A stretch of 40,769 nucleotides of DNA from NCBI GenBank assembly GCA_900538905.1, contig UPZS01000016.1, forward strand, positions 1 through 40,769, given 5' to 3'. The position numbers and the translations under genes were made by a program. Below the pieces are notes generated by a model, which did not search any database, had not been told where the DNA came from, and saw only the letters and a program-made list of their open reading frames with translations. Positions 8,043 to 17,111 of this stretch are shown here, in pieces (the stretch's first letter is position 1; every line of letters begins with the position of its first letter). Origin of the DNA: an uncultured Sutterella sp. (lineage in GTDB: Bacteria; Pseudomonadota; Gammaproteobacteria; Burkholderiales; Burkholderiaceae_F).

Positions 8043-10136
8043 ATGAAGAGCTTATTTGTTGAACTGCAAACCGAAGAGCTCCCGCCGAAGGCTCTGAAAA
8101 AGTTGTCCGAAGCCTTTGCCGCCGGCGTTCACAAGTCGCTGGCTGCGCAATCGATGCTCACCGAGTCGAGTACGGTCAAGGCTTACGGAGCCCCCCGCCG
8201 CATGGGTGTTCTGATCACCGAAGTGCTCGAAAAGAGTCCTGACAAGGCGTTTGAACAGCGTCTCGTACCGGTACGCGTGGGGCTTGACGCCGAAGGTAAG
8301 CCCACGGCTGCTTTGACAAAGAAGATGGCCGCCCTGGGCATCACGGCGGATGTCTCTGAACTCAAGCGCGTCAATGACGGTAAGAACGAGCAATTGGTCT
8401 ATACGGGCGTTCGTGCCGGTGTGACCGTTAAGGATGCTTTGCAAAAGGCCCTTGAAGATGCCGTCAAGGCATTGCCGATTCCGAAGGTGATGAATTACCA
8501 GCTTGCCGACGGCGTGACGACCGTGCAGTTCGTGCGTCCCGTCAAGCACCTCGTTGCGCTCTACGGCGAAGACATTGTAGATGTCGAAATGTTCGGTCTG
8601 AAGGCCGGTCGCACCACGATGGGGCATCGCTTTGAAAGCGCCGGTGAAATTGAAATCGCTTCGGCTGACGCCTACGAAGAAACGATGCGCGAAACGGGCC
8701 ACGTGATGGCCGACTACGCCAAACGCCGCGAGATGCTTGTGACGCTTTTGCACGAAGCGGCAGAGAAAGCCGGCGGTACGCTTATTGCGCCCGAAGATCT
8801 GATCGATGAAGCCAATTCGCTCACCGAATGGCCCGTGATCTACGTTTCCGAATTCGAAGAAAAGTTCCTCGCTGTACCGGAAGAATGCTTGATTCTGACG
8901 ATGCAGACCAATCAGAAGTACTTCCCGATGCGTGACGCGCAGGGTAAGCTCATGAATCGCTTCTGCCTGGTGTCGCACATTCATGCCACCGACGGTGGCA
9001 AAGAGATCGTGGCCGGCAACGCCCGCGTGGTGCGCGCGCGTTTGGCCGACGCCGAATTCTTCTACACGCAGGACTGTCAGACGACGTTGGAAAGCCGCGT
9101 TCCCGGCTTGTCTCATGTGGTGTACCACAACAAGCTCGGCAGCCAGGGCGAACGTATGTTGCGCGTCAAAGCCATTGCTCACGCCGTTGCCGAGAAAATC
9201 GGTGCCGATGCTGTGAAGGCCGAACGTGCGGCCGAACTTGCCAAGGCTGACCTTCGTACGCTCATGGTGGGCGAATTCCCCGAACTGCAGGGCATTATGG
9301 GCGAGTACTACGCCCGTCACGACGGCGAAGCCGAGGAAGTGGCACAGGCCATTTCGCAGCATTATCTGCCGCGCTTTGCCGGTGACAAACTTCCCGACGG
9401 TCCGGTGGCAACGGCGCTTGCCATTGCCGACAAGCTCGAAACCTTGGCCGGCATGTTCGGCATCGGCCAGATGCCCACCGGCGACAAGGATCCGTTTGCG
9501 CTGCGTCGCCACGCCTTGGGCGTTCTTCGCATGCTCATCGAAAAGAACCTTACGGTGAAGCTCGACGAACTCGTGGCAATCGCCTTTGCCGTCGAAACGA
9601 AGGTTGAAGGCGTGACCGATGCTTCCGAAGCGCTGACGCACTTCTTCTTCGATCGCTTGCGCGTGATGATGCGCGAAGCCGGTTACAGCGCGCAGGAAGT
9701 CGATGCGGTGCTCGCCAAGCACGACACGGATTTGGCTCAGACGCCCAAGAAGCTTGCTGCCGTGCACAAGTTCATGCAGTTGCCCGAGTCGGCCAGTTTG
9801 GCTGCCGCCAACAAGCGCATTGCCAATATCCTCAAGAAGTCGGCCGATGTGCAGACGGGGGAAGTTGACGACGCACTTCTGGTCGAAGAAGCCGAAAAGA
9901 AGCTCTATGACGTGTTGGGCGATCATGAGCCGATTGCCAAGCTCTTCTTTGAAAAGGGCGAGTACGAAGGCATGCTGGCCACGTTGACGCCTTTGAAGGA
10001 TCCCGTCGACGCCTTCTTTGCCGACGTGATGGTCAACAGCGAAGACGAGAAGTTGCGCTTGAACCGTCTGGCGCTTCTGAAGCGTTTGTACGCGTTGATG
10101 AACCGTGTGGCCGAGCTCTCTCGTCTAGCCATCTGA
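8043..10136 (+). CDS. glyS: Glycyl-tRNA synthetase beta subunit
   Basis: Beta subunit of glycyl-tRNA synthetase; it provides tRNA binding through its HD-like and C-terminal anticodon-binding regions. The 697-residue product is full length and starts with MKSLFVELQTEELPPKAL, the standard N-terminus. Other recognisable blocks are AYGAPRRMGVLI, the central LTEWPVIYVSEFEEKFLAVPEECLILTMQTNQKYF, and ARHDGEAEEVAQAISQHYLP. The ATG at 8043 is chosen over an upstream TTG because it matches the family start and follows a purine-rich GAGAGAAG. A strong terminator lies 28 bp after the stop, so glyQ-glyS is a separate transcription unit from plsC unless readthrough occurs. Confidence 0.98.
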   Translation: MKSLFVELQTEELPPKALKKLSEAFAAGVHKSLAAQSMLTESSTVKAYGAPRRMGVLITEVLEKSPDKAFEQRLVPVRVGLDAEGKPTAALTKKMAALGITADVSELKRVNDGKNEQLVYTGVRAGVTVKDALQKALEDAVKALPIPKVMNYQLADGVTTVQFVRPVKHLVALYGEDIVDVEMFGLKAGRTTMGHRFESAGEIEIASADAYEETMRETGHVMADYAKRREMLVTLLHEAAEKAGGTLIAPEDLIDEANSLTEWPVIYVSEFEEKFLAVPEECLILTMQTNQKYFPMRDAQGKLMNRFCLVSHIHATDGGKEIVAGNARVVRARLADAEFFYTQDCQTTLESRVPGLSHVVYHNKLGSQGERMLRVKAIAHAVAEKIGADAVKAERAAELAKADLRTLMVGEFPELQGIMGEYYARHDGEAEEVAQAISQHYLPRFAGDKLPDGPVATALAIADKLETLAGMFGIGQMPTGDKDPFALRRHALGVLRMLIEKNLTVKLDELVAIAFAVETKVEGVTDASEALTHFFFDRLRVMMREAGYSAQEVDAVLAKHDTDLAQTPKKLAAVHKFMQLPESASLAAANKRIANILKKSADVQTGEVDDALLVEEAEKKLYDVLGDHEPIAKLFFEKGEYEGMLATLTPLKDPVDAFFADVMVNSEDEKLRLNRLALLKRLYALMNRVAELSRLAI

Positions 10137-10163
10137 TGAGGCTCTGACTCAAAAGAGCGAGCG

Positions 10164-10209
10164 AAACCGGCAGAGGGCCTTCCTGCTGAAGGAAGGCGCT
10201 GCCGGTTTT
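10164..10209 (+). terminator. Rho-independent terminator after glyS
   Basis: ACCGGCAG (10166-10173) pairs with CTGCCGGT (10199-10206), and inside it GCCTTCCT pairs with AGGAAGGC. The stem is followed by TTT. A-residues at the 5' side pair with the T-run. Confidence 0.85.
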
Positions 10210-10244
10210 GTCGTCAAAGGCCCAATCTTTTGTAGGACAACTCC

Positions 10245-10985
10245 ATGCATACGCTTCGCGGCTGGATCTTTTATCTTTGGTTTTCAATCACGCTGATTCC
10301 GGCGGCTACGACGGTGCTGTTGCTGTGGCCCTTTGCCGGCGCCGAGTTTCGGTATGAAAAGGTGGCTCTGGTCTGGTGCCGCCTGATGGTCAATTCATTG
10401 CGCGTGATCTGCGGCGTGAACTATCGCGTCATCGGTTTGGAGAATTTGCCCAAATCGTCCGAGACTCCCGTGGTGGTTCTGAGCAAACACCAGTCGGCGT
10501 GGGAGACGCTCTTTTTGCCGCTTATTCTCGGTAATCCTGCCGGCTTTGTGTACAAAAAAAGTCTGCACATGATTCCTTTTTTCGGCTGGGCCCTAAAGAG
10601 CATGCGCATGATTGCCATTGATCGCAAGGAAGGCCGCAGCGCCTATCAGCTCTTTTTGGAGCGCGGGCGAGCCTTTGTCAAACGCGGTTGGTGGGTGCTT
10701 TTGTTTCCGGAAGGGACGCGTACCAAACCGGGAGACAAAAATACGGTTTACAAAACGGGAGGCGCTCGCTTTGCGATATCCGTCGGAGCCAGCGTGGTCC
10801 CCGTGGCACTCAATTCCGGCCGTTGCTGGCCGCGCAACAGCATTGCCAAGTATCCGGGGTTGATCACGGTAAGCGTCGGTCCGGTCATAGCCACAGAGGG
10901 CAAGAGCGCACACGAACTCAACGAAGAAGTGCGCACCTGGATCGAATCCGAAATCGAGCGATTTGAGTCCGGCGCCGACAAGTAA
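10245..10985 (+). CDS. plsC: 1-acyl-sn-glycerol-3-phosphate acyltransferase
   Basis: Transfers an acyl chain to lysophosphatidic acid, giving phosphatidic acid, at the inner membrane. The 246-residue protein has an N-terminal membrane segment (about residues 7-30), acyltransferase block I as KHQSAWETLF (His82, with Glu87 in the place of the usual Asp of HX4D, a variant I recall as common in betaproteobacterial relatives), and the block III motif FPEGTR (154-159). Start ATG at 10245. It lies between glyS and the YgjP-type gene, as in many Burkholderiales, but the heptose-bisphosphate phosphatase gene often found between glyS and plsC is missing here. Confidence 0.93.
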   Translation: MHTLRGWIFYLWFSITLIPAATTVLLLWPFAGAEFRYEKVALVWCRLMVNSLRVICGVNYRVIGLENLPKSSETPVVVLSKHQSAWETLFLPLILGNPAGFVYKKSLHMIPFFGWALKSMRMIAIDRKEGRSAYQLFLERGRAFVKRGWWVLLFPEGTRTKPGDKNTVYKTGGARFAISVGASVVPVALNSGRCWPRNSIAKYPGLITVSVGPVIATEGKSAHELNEEVRTWIESEIERFESGADK

Positions 10986-10990
10986 TCGAC

Positions 10991-11740
10991 ATGCAGCAGT
11001 CGAAGCCGCTTGAGCGTTGCGAAGACGCGTTGGAACTCGCGCGCCGCAGTTGCTGGGACAATGTGGTGCGCGGACGCTTCAAATATCTTCGCGTTTCGGT
11101 GCGCGAAGGGCGCGTGCGTGTCTCGTGCCCGGCGCGCGTCAGTCAACGGGCCCTTACTCGATTCATCGAGGAGAATCTGGAAAAAGTCGCTTTTTGGATG
11201 TGCACGCAAAAAGCTCAGCTCGAAAGCCGCCGCAACGCCAATCCTCTCAGCGCTCATCTCTGCGACGGCGGACGTGTGGCTTATGAAGGAAAAGTTCTTA
11301 GGCTACGCTGTGACCCGAACATTGCTCGTACGCAACAATCCGCTCACACCGATGAGCTGCTTGTCCGTGCTGAGGCTACAGCTTCTGTCGAGAAAATTGC
11401 AGCCGTTGTGCAGAAGTGGCTCAAAGAACGTTTTGCGGAACGCTTGTCCGAGCGCGTCTCCTTTTGGGCGGACAAAACAGGTCTGCATCCGAAGAAAGTC
11501 AGTATCAGCAATGCCAAAAAGCAGTGGGGCAGCTGCACGCGACAAGGTGTAATACGGCTTTCTTGGCGTTTGATCTGTTTACCTGCGGCGGCGTTGGACT
11601 ATGTCATCGTGCACGAGCTTGTCCACCTGCGGCATTTCGATCATTCTTCCGCCTTTTGGAATGATGTGCAGACCATTTACCCGGAAACGCCTTCGGTGCG
11701 TCGGTATTTGAAAACCGTTCGCGCGGCGGATCTGTTCTGA
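10991..11740 (+). CDS. YgjP-like zinc metallopeptidase domain protein (DUF45)
   Basis: A 249-residue protein of the YgjP/DUF45 family. The zinc-binding motif HELVH (residues 208-212) is followed by HFDHSSAFW, which supplies a third His (about 218), near the C-terminus as in the family. The segment KKQWGSCTRQGVIRLSWRLICLPAAALDYVIVHELVHL is characteristic. The N-terminal part (about 1-90) contains a positively charged, possibly nucleic-acid-binding region. The gene starts 5 bp after the plsC stop, so the two are probably co-transcribed. The physiological substrate of the family is not known. Confidence 0.88.
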   Translation: MQQSKPLERCEDALELARRSCWDNVVRGRFKYLRVSVREGRVRVSCPARVSQRALTRFIEENLEKVAFWMCTQKAQLESRRNANPLSAHLCDGGRVAYEGKVLRLRCDPNIARTQQSAHTDELLVRAEATASVEKIAAVVQKWLKERFAERLSERVSFWADKTGLHPKKVSISNAKKQWGSCTRQGVIRLSWRLICLPAAALDYVIVHELVHLRHFDHSSAFWNDVQTIYPETPSVRRYLKTVRAADLF

Positions 11741-11846
11741 TGTTTCGGAATCTCGACACCGAAAAACAAAAGCGAAAACAAGGACTTTGATGTCATTTTG
11801 ACCGGCGGGGAAACTTCGAAAACGGCGCCGTTGTGCTAGAGTGTCG

Positions 11847-11876
11847 GTGTGAAAGAGTGGGAAAAAGTGGGGATTT
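11847..11876 (+). promoter_or_regulatory. MraZ box: three direct repeats upstream of mraZ
   Basis: GTGTGAAAGA, GTGGGAAAAA and GTGGGGATTT begin at 11847, 11857 and 11867, an exact 10-bp period. This matches the known E. coli MraZ operator plan of TGGGN repeats separated by 5 bases. It lies about 110 bp before the mraZ start codon. A possible -10 (TAGAGT, 11837-11842) sits just upstream, but its -35 is poor. The rest of the 245-bp gap from 11741 holds nothing else that I can name. Confidence 0.7.
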
Positions 11877-11985
11877 TTCCCGCCATCGGCCGCATCGGTC
11901 TTTAAGCGTCTGATTTGCTTGAATATTTTGCCGAACGCGGTCTTGACGCGCACGATTTTCGTGCGTTTTTGTACAGGTTTGCGCC

Positions 11986-12414
11986 GTGTTTCAGGGGACT
12001 TCATTACTGTCGCTCGATGCCAAGGGCCGCATGACGATGCCGAGTCGTCACCGCGAGGCTCTGGCGTTGTCGTGCGCGCTCGAAGTGACAGTGACTCGTC
12101 ACCCCGACGGCTGCCTTCTCATTTATCCCCGTAACCGCTGGGAAAAGAAGCGCGAAGCGATTGCGGCTTTGCCTTACAGCGCACGTTTTCTGCAACGCAT
12201 CGTGCTGGGCAGCGCCGTGGATCTTACGATCGATAAAGCCGGACGCGTGCTGATTCCGGCTGACCTGCGCACCCTTGCGGGTTTGGAAAAGGAAGTGGCT
12301 CTCGTCGGCATGGGCGAGCACTTCGAACTTTGGGACGCCAAGCGTCTGGCAAAACTCGAGGAAGAAGCGGCGGCAGCGGGCTTTGAAGCGGCTGCTGGCG
12401 ACTTTCAGTTTTAA
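11986..12414 (+). CDS. mraZ: MraZ transcriptional regulator of the dcw cluster
   Basis: AbrB-fold DNA-binding protein that represses its own promoter and modulates the whole division/cell-wall operon. The 142-residue product shows the two MraZ repeats, each with the DxxxR core: LDAKGRMTMPSRHR (about residues 10-23) and IDKAGRVLIPADLR. It starts at GTG (11986), giving MFQGTSLLSLDAKGR, the normal N-terminus. The ribosome site is weak (ACAGG). It heads the dcw cluster and lies 19 bp ahead of rsmH. The direct repeats at 11847-11876 are its likely binding site. Confidence 0.95.
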   Translation: MFQGTSLLSLDAKGRMTMPSRHREALALSCALEVTVTRHPDGCLLIYPRNRWEKKREAIAALPYSARFLQRIVLGSAVDLTIDKAGRVLIPADLRTLAGLEKEVALVGMGEHFELWDAKRLAKLEEEAAAAGFEAAAGDFQF

Positions 12415-12433
12415 CGCTTGAGGATAAGGAAAC

Positions 12434-13432
12434 ATGGACGAAATGACCGATTCTCAAGCACTTCACCGCACGGTTCTTCTGACGGAAGCGGCCGACGAAG
12501 TCAGCCGCGCACGCAACGGTATTTTCATCGACGCCACTTTCGGCCGCGGCGGGCACAGCCGTGCCGTTCTTGCCCGCATCGCCCCGGATGCGCGCCTCAT
12601 TGCGTTTGATCGTGACCCTGAAGCGATCAAATCGGCTGCCGCGATCACCGATCCCCGCTTTTCGATCGTGCACGCGCCCTTTTCCGAAATGAAGGAACAG
12701 TTGGCGGCATTGGGCATCTCGCAGGTCAACGGCATCTTGATGGACATTGGCGTTTCAAGTCCTCAGATTGACGAAGCCGACCGCGGTTTTTCTTTCCGTA
12801 TGGACGGACCGCTTGACATGCGCATGGATACGACGTGCGGTTTGACGGCGGCACAGTGGCTTGCCCAAGCTTCTGAATCAGACATTGCCCGCGTGCTGCG
12901 CGATTACGGCGAAGAGCGTTTTGCCGGAAAAATTGCGCGAGCCATCTGTCGCGTGCGTGAAGAAACACCCATTGAGCGCACGGCTCAGTTGGCCGATCTG
13001 ATTGCCCGTACGGTACCGAAAAACAAAAATGACTCGGCGCAGCATCCTGCCACGCGCAGTTTTCAGGCGATTCGCATTCAGGTCAACGGTGAGCTCGACG
13101 AACTAAAGCGCGCGCTCTCGGCCGCAGGCAGTCTGCTTGCTTGCGACGGCGTCCTTGCAGTCATTAGTTTTCATTCGCTTGAAGATCGGATCGTCAAGCG
13201 CTTTCTGGACGCGGGTGCCCATCCCGACAAAGCCGTTGACGCACGCATTGCGCTGCCGGCGGACGCTTTTGCGCCGCCGCTTTGGACCGATCTGCGACGC
13301 ATCAAGCCTTCCGACCAAGAGTGTGAAGCCAATCCGCGTGCCCGCAGCGCCGTGTTGCGAACCGCGCTTCGTACCGAGGCCGACTGGCAGGAATGTTCCG
13401 AAACGGATCAACGCAAAGGAGGACGTCGATGA
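12434..13432 (+). CDS. rsmH: 16S rRNA (cytosine-1402-N4)-methyltransferase
   Basis: Methylates C1402 of 16S rRNA at N4 using S-adenosylmethionine. The 332-residue protein carries the SAM-binding motif [14 protein letters not shown] (about 32-45), the acidic [19 protein letters not shown], and the C-terminal [14 protein letters not shown] typical of RsmH (formerly MraW). It is slightly longer than the usual 310. The ATG at 12434 follows AAGGA; a second in-frame ATG at 12443 is possible. Its stop overlaps the ftsL start (ATGA), implying translational coupling. Confidence 0.97.
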   Translation: MDEMTDSQALHRTVLLTEAADEVSRARNGIFIDATFGRGGHSRAVLARIAPDARLIAFDRDPEAIKSAAAITDPRFSIVHAPFSEMKEQLAALGISQVNGILMDIGVSSPQIDEADRGFSFRMDGPLDMRMDTTCGLTAAQWLAQASESDIARVLRDYGEERFAGKIARAICRVREETPIERTAQLADLIARTVPKNKNDSAQHPATRSFQAIRIQVNGELDELKRALSAAGSLLACDGVLAVISFHSLEDRIVKRFLDAGAHPDKAVDARIALPADAFAPPLWTDLRRIKPSDQECEANPRARSAVLRTALRTEADWQECSETDQRKGGRR

Positions 13433-13770
13433 ACCGTCCGCATACGCTTGCGTTTGTTTCCGAGCGGTTTCTTTTCATTGCCGCGCTCTTGTCCGCGATT
13501 GTGCTGATATTGAGTGCCGGCGCATTGGTGACCACGCAATACCGCGTTCGTCTGCTTTTTGTTGAAATTGAGCGCGCCAACGATGTTGCGCGCAAACTGG
13601 CCGACGATTCAAGCCAGTTGGCGCTCGATCTTTCCAAGGCGGCGCTGCCGGCGGCCGTTTCGCGCCGTGCGGGTGAGATGGGGTTTATCGCCGCCGACGT
13701 CAACAACACGGTTTTGTTTGAAGTCGAGCCGCAGGTGCTCTTAAAGGAACACATGGAGGTGCGCAAATGA
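13429..13770 (+). CDS. ftsL: Cell division protein FtsL
   Basis: Small bitopic divisome protein that joins FtsB and FtsQ and helps activate FtsW/FtsI. The 113-residue product has a short cytoplasmic N-terminus, one membrane helix (about residues 13-38, [20 protein letters not shown]), and a periplasmic part with heptad-like spacing ([34 protein letters not shown]) that suits a coiled coil. The ATG at 13429 overlaps the rsmH stop and is preceded by AAAGGAGG (13416-13423). Sequence conservation in this family is low, so position between rsmH and ftsI is the main support. Confidence 0.9.
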   Translation: MNRPHTLAFVSERFLFIAALLSAIVLILSAGALVTTQYRVRLLFVEIERANDVARKLADDSSQLALDLSKAALPAAVSRRAGEMGFIAADVNNTVLFEVEPQVLLKEHMEVRK

Positions 13771-15590
13771 CGCCTTCAGGGTTCTTTGAGCGGATTCGAT
13801 CGGCCGTTTGCGAGAAGGCGGTTGCTTTCTGGCGCGAAGATACGTCGCCGAAGAAGCGTCGAACGGACAGCGGCGAAGAAGCTTTGCTCAGTGCGGAAAT
13901 TTCCGCCACGAGAAGCAAGGTGGTCTTTTGTCTCTTTTTTATCGGCCTGGTTGCGGTGCTCGGCAAAGCATTCTGGCTGCAGTGCGGCATCTCGACGGCC
14001 TTTTTGCAAAAGCAGGGCGAAGCGCGCTACGCCCGCACGCTTCCGGTGCCTGCGCAGCGCGGTCAAATTTTCGATCGCAACGGCGTGGTCCTTGCTTCGA
14101 CCATTCCGGCGCGCAGTGTGTGGGCCGAACCCGAGGAAGCTTTAAAACTCACGGCAGCGCAGTTCGATCAGCTGGGGGCTCTCTTGGGAGAGTCCGGAGC
14201 CGAGATTCGCGGGCGCATTGAAGCCCGCAAGAATAAGAGCTTCGTTTACATCGACCGTCAGATCGAAGTGGAAAAGGGAGAAGCGGTGCGCGCCCTGCAA
14301 TTGCCCGGCATTCACGTCAACAACGAGGTGCGGCGCAACTATCCCGACGGTCCGATTTCGGCGCACGTGGTGGGCTTCACCGACTCGGACAACAACGGTC
14401 GAGAAGGGGTGGAGCTTGCCAACAACGAAATCCTTTCCGGCAAGCAGGGGTCCCGTCGTGTCATTCGCGACCGTTTGGGCCGTATTGTCGAAGACGTCTG
14501 GGTCAAAGAGGGTGAAGTCGGCACCGATGTAGTGCTCTCGATTGATTCGCGACTGCAGTTCATCGCCCACAAAGCGCTTCAAAACGCGGTTGAGCGCCAT
14601 CAGGCCAAAGCCGGTGCGGTGGTTGTCGTGGATGTGCGGACCGGTGAAATTCTTGCGATGAGCAATTGGCCGACGTACGACCCCAATGCTCGGCGTTTTG
14701 TGCGCATGGAAAATATCCGCAACCGCGTACTGACCGACACGTTTGAGCCCGGCTCCACGATGAAACCCTTTGCGATTGCCAAGGCGCTTGACCTTGGGAT
14801 CGTGCGCCCCGATACGCTGGTGCAGACGGCTCCCGGAAAACTCACGATCGGCGACAGAACGATCGGCGATACGCACGATTTCGGCATGATCACGGTAAGC
14901 CAAGTTGTCTCCAAGTCCTCCAACATCGGCACGTCGAAGATCGCGCTTGAAATGCAGCCGCAGACGCTCTGGCAGATGTACAACGATTTGGGCTTTGGTA
15001 CGCCGCCGCAAACGGGCTTTCCCGGCGCCACTGGCGGTCGACTGCGTCCAGCAAAGAGCTGGCGCCCGATCGAGCAGGCCACCATCAGCTACGGCCACGG
15101 CATTTCTGTTTCGCTCATGCAGCTGGTTCGTGCTTACACGGCGCTTGCGCGCAACGGCGACGTGATTGATCTAACGTTCCGTCGCACCAGCAAGGAAGCG
15201 GTGGGCACACAGATTTTCCGACCGGAAGTCGCGCGGCAAATGCGCGCCATGATGGCTGAAACCGTCCAGGCCGGTACCGCCCGACGCGTCAATGTGCAGG
15301 GTTATACGGTAGCGGGCAAAACCGGTACGGCCAACAAAATTGAAAACGGTCAGTACGTTGACAAGTACGTCGCCAGTTTCGTGGGTATGGCGCCGGCCGG
15401 TCAGCCGCGGCTTATCGTGGCGGTGATGATTGACGAACCCACGCGCGGCAGCTACTACGGCGGCGCCGTGGCTGCTCCTGTCTTTAACGAAGTGACGGCA
15501 GGTGCCCTTCGTTTGATCGGCGTGCATCCGGATGCGGCAGGTTTTGGTGCCGCTCCGGGCATTTTGGTACGAGGCCAGAGAAATGACTGA
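13767..15590 (+). CDS. ftsI: Septal peptidoglycan transpeptidase FtsI (PBP3)
   Basis: Class B penicillin-binding protein that cross-links septal peptidoglycan with FtsW. The 607-residue protein has a cytoplasmic N-terminus of about 50 residues, longer than in E. coli, a membrane anchor (about 51-70), a dimerisation domain starting near RGQIFDRNGVVLAST (98-112), and the transpeptidase domain with STMK (active Ser330, Lys333), SSN (384-386) and KTGT (518-521). The start overlaps the ftsL stop by four bases and the end overlaps murE by eight. All catalytic motifs are intact. Confidence 0.98.
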   Translation: MTPSGFFERIRSAVCEKAVAFWREDTSPKKRRTDSGEEALLSAEISATRSKVVFCLFFIGLVAVLGKAFWLQCGISTAFLQKQGEARYARTLPVPAQRGQIFDRNGVVLASTIPARSVWAEPEEALKLTAAQFDQLGALLGESGAEIRGRIEARKNKSFVYIDRQIEVEKGEAVRALQLPGIHVNNEVRRNYPDGPISAHVVGFTDSDNNGREGVELANNEILSGKQGSRRVIRDRLGRIVEDVWVKEGEVGTDVVLSIDSRLQFIAHKALQNAVERHQAKAGAVVVVDVRTGEILAMSNWPTYDPNARRFVRMENIRNRVLTDTFEPGSTMKPFAIAKALDLGIVRPDTLVQTAPGKLTIGDRTIGDTHDFGMITVSQVVSKSSNIGTSKIALEMQPQTLWQMYNDLGFGTPPQTGFPGATGGRLRPAKSWRPIEQATISYGHGISVSLMQLVRAYTALARNGDVIDLTFRRTSKEAVGTQIFRPEVARQMRAMMAETVQAGTARRVNVQGYTVAGKTGTANKIENGQYVDKYVASFVGMAPAGQPRLIVAVMIDEPTRGSYYGGAVAAPVFNEVTAGALRLIGVHPDAAGFGAAPGILVRGQRND

Positions 15591-17103
15591 GTGTGTATCG
15601 GCGCCGTCCTGTGCGCAGTGGCTTCACTACACGGCGGGTGACGAGGCGCGCCTTTGTCTGGACTCGAGAAAGCTTGAGCCGGGCGACGTGTTTGTGGCTC
15701 TCAAAGGTGCCAAGGCCGACGGTTTGAGTTTTGTTCCTGTGGCGGTCGCGCGTCGTGCGAGCTGCATCGTGTGCGAAAAAAGAGAAGATGCGCAGAGCAA
15801 ATGCGCCGGACTTCCTTATGCCGAAGTGCCTGACTTGCACGGTCAGTTGGGCCCGATTGCTTCGCTTTACTACGGAGAGCCCTCAAAGGCCATGCACGGC
15901 ATTGCCATCACGGGTACCAACGGTAAAACGAGTACCAGCCATTGGGTGGCGGCACTGCTTTCGCGTTTGGGCATGAGTACGGCCGCCATCGGAACCGTCG
16001 GCACTTTTCTCGACGGCAAACAGATTGAAGAGGCGGGACTGACAACGCCCGATGCGGCGACGCTTCAGCTCACGTTTAAAAAACTCAAGCAACGGCACGC
16101 ACAAGCCTTTGCTCTGGAGGCAAGCTCCATCGGGCTTGTGCGGCATCGACTTGACGGCACGGCAATTGAAACGGCCGTGTTTACGAATCTGACGCGCGAC
16201 CATTTGGATTATCACAAGACGACGCAGGCCTATGAAGAGGCCAAGGCGTTGCTTTTTGATTGGCCGCAGTTAAAGATCGCCGTTATCAACGCCGACGACG
16301 CGGCAGGGCGTCGCTTTATTGTCCGTACGCTGGAGCGTGGCGTACGCACGATCGCAACGAGTTTGTACGAAGACTGCGTTGTCGAGGGTTGCGAAATGCT
16401 CACCGCCGGCGACATCATGCACGACGAAAGCGGCATGCGCTTTACGCTGCGCTGGCAGAACGAGAGCCACGAGGTTCGCACGCAGGTTTTCGGGCGGTTT
16501 AACGTGAGTAACCTCTTGGAAGCGGCGGGAGCCGCTTTGAGTCTCGGGTTTGAGGCAGAGGCTATCTGCCGCGCGATCGAAACGCTGCATGCGCCGGCGG
16601 GAAGACTGCAAAGCGTCACGCGGCCTCAATCGCCGCTTGCGGTGGTGGATTACGCGCATACGCCCGATGCTTTGGAAAAGGTGCTCGGTGCATTGCGAGA
16701 GACGGCTGAGAGCCGAGGCGGAAAGTTGATTTGCGTGTTCGGCGCCGGAGGCGACCGCGACACGGGCAAACGTCCCATCATGGGGGAGGTGGCCTCAAGG
16801 CTTGCCGACGCTTGTGTGATCACGAGCGACAATCCGCGAACGGAAGAACCGGCGAGCATTGCGCAAGCGATTGCTGCAGGGGTGCCTGTCGAACGCAAAG
16901 ACACGGTGCGTGTGGAACTTGATCGCCGTACGGCCATTGTGGAGAGCATCTGCTCGGCGCAGGATCACGACGTGATTTTGATTGCCGGCAAGGGGCACGA
17001 GGATTATCAGGAAATCGCCGGCGTACGGCATCCTTTCGACGATTTGGAAACGGCGCGCGAAGCCTTTAACGAACGGTACACGCGTCTGGCACAGAAAAAC
17101 TGA
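15583..17103 (+). CDS. murE: UDP-MurNAc-tripeptide synthetase (meso-DAP ligase)
   Basis: Adds meso-diaminopimelate to UDP-MurNAc-L-Ala-D-Glu in the cytoplasm with ATP. The 506-residue protein has the ATP loop GTNGKTS (111-117), RDHLDYHKT with the Lys that is carbamylated in the family, and DNPR (416-419), the motif that selects meso-DAP rather than lysine, which agrees with a Gram-negative wall. The ATG at 15583 lies inside the end of ftsI (8-base overlap), and an upstream in-frame start would add residues unlike the family. Eight bases separate it from murF. Confidence 0.97.
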   Translation: MTECVSAPSCAQWLHYTAGDEARLCLDSRKLEPGDVFVALKGAKADGLSFVPVAVARRASCIVCEKREDAQSKCAGLPYAEVPDLHGQLGPIASLYYGEPSKAMHGIAITGTNGKTSTSHWVAALLSRLGMSTAAIGTVGTFLDGKQIEEAGLTTPDAATLQLTFKKLKQRHAQAFALEASSIGLVRHRLDGTAIETAVFTNLTRDHLDYHKTTQAYEEAKALLFDWPQLKIAVINADDAAGRRFIVRTLERGVRTIATSLYEDCVVEGCEMLTAGDIMHDESGMRFTLRWQNESHEVRTQVFGRFNVSNLLEAAGAALSLGFEAEAICRAIETLHAPAGRLQSVTRPQSPLAVVDYAHTPDALEKVLGALRETAESRGGKLICVFGAGGDRDTGKRPIMGEVASRLADACVITSDNPRTEEPASIAQAIAAGVPVERKDTVRVELDRRTAIVESICSAQDHDVILIAGKGHEDYQEIAGVRHPFDDLETAREAFNERYTRLAQKN

Positions 17104-17111
17104 AGACGAAG

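Noticed and set aside
8052..9926. 624-codon open frame on the minus strand
   Set aside because: It lies wholly antisense to glyS, whose translation matches its family from end to end. The long frame is a by-product of GC-rich codon use.
11798..11826. TTGACC as a -35 for mraZ
   Set aside because: At 17 bp downstream the bases are AACGGC, which is not a -10; no spacing within the usual range gives a good match.
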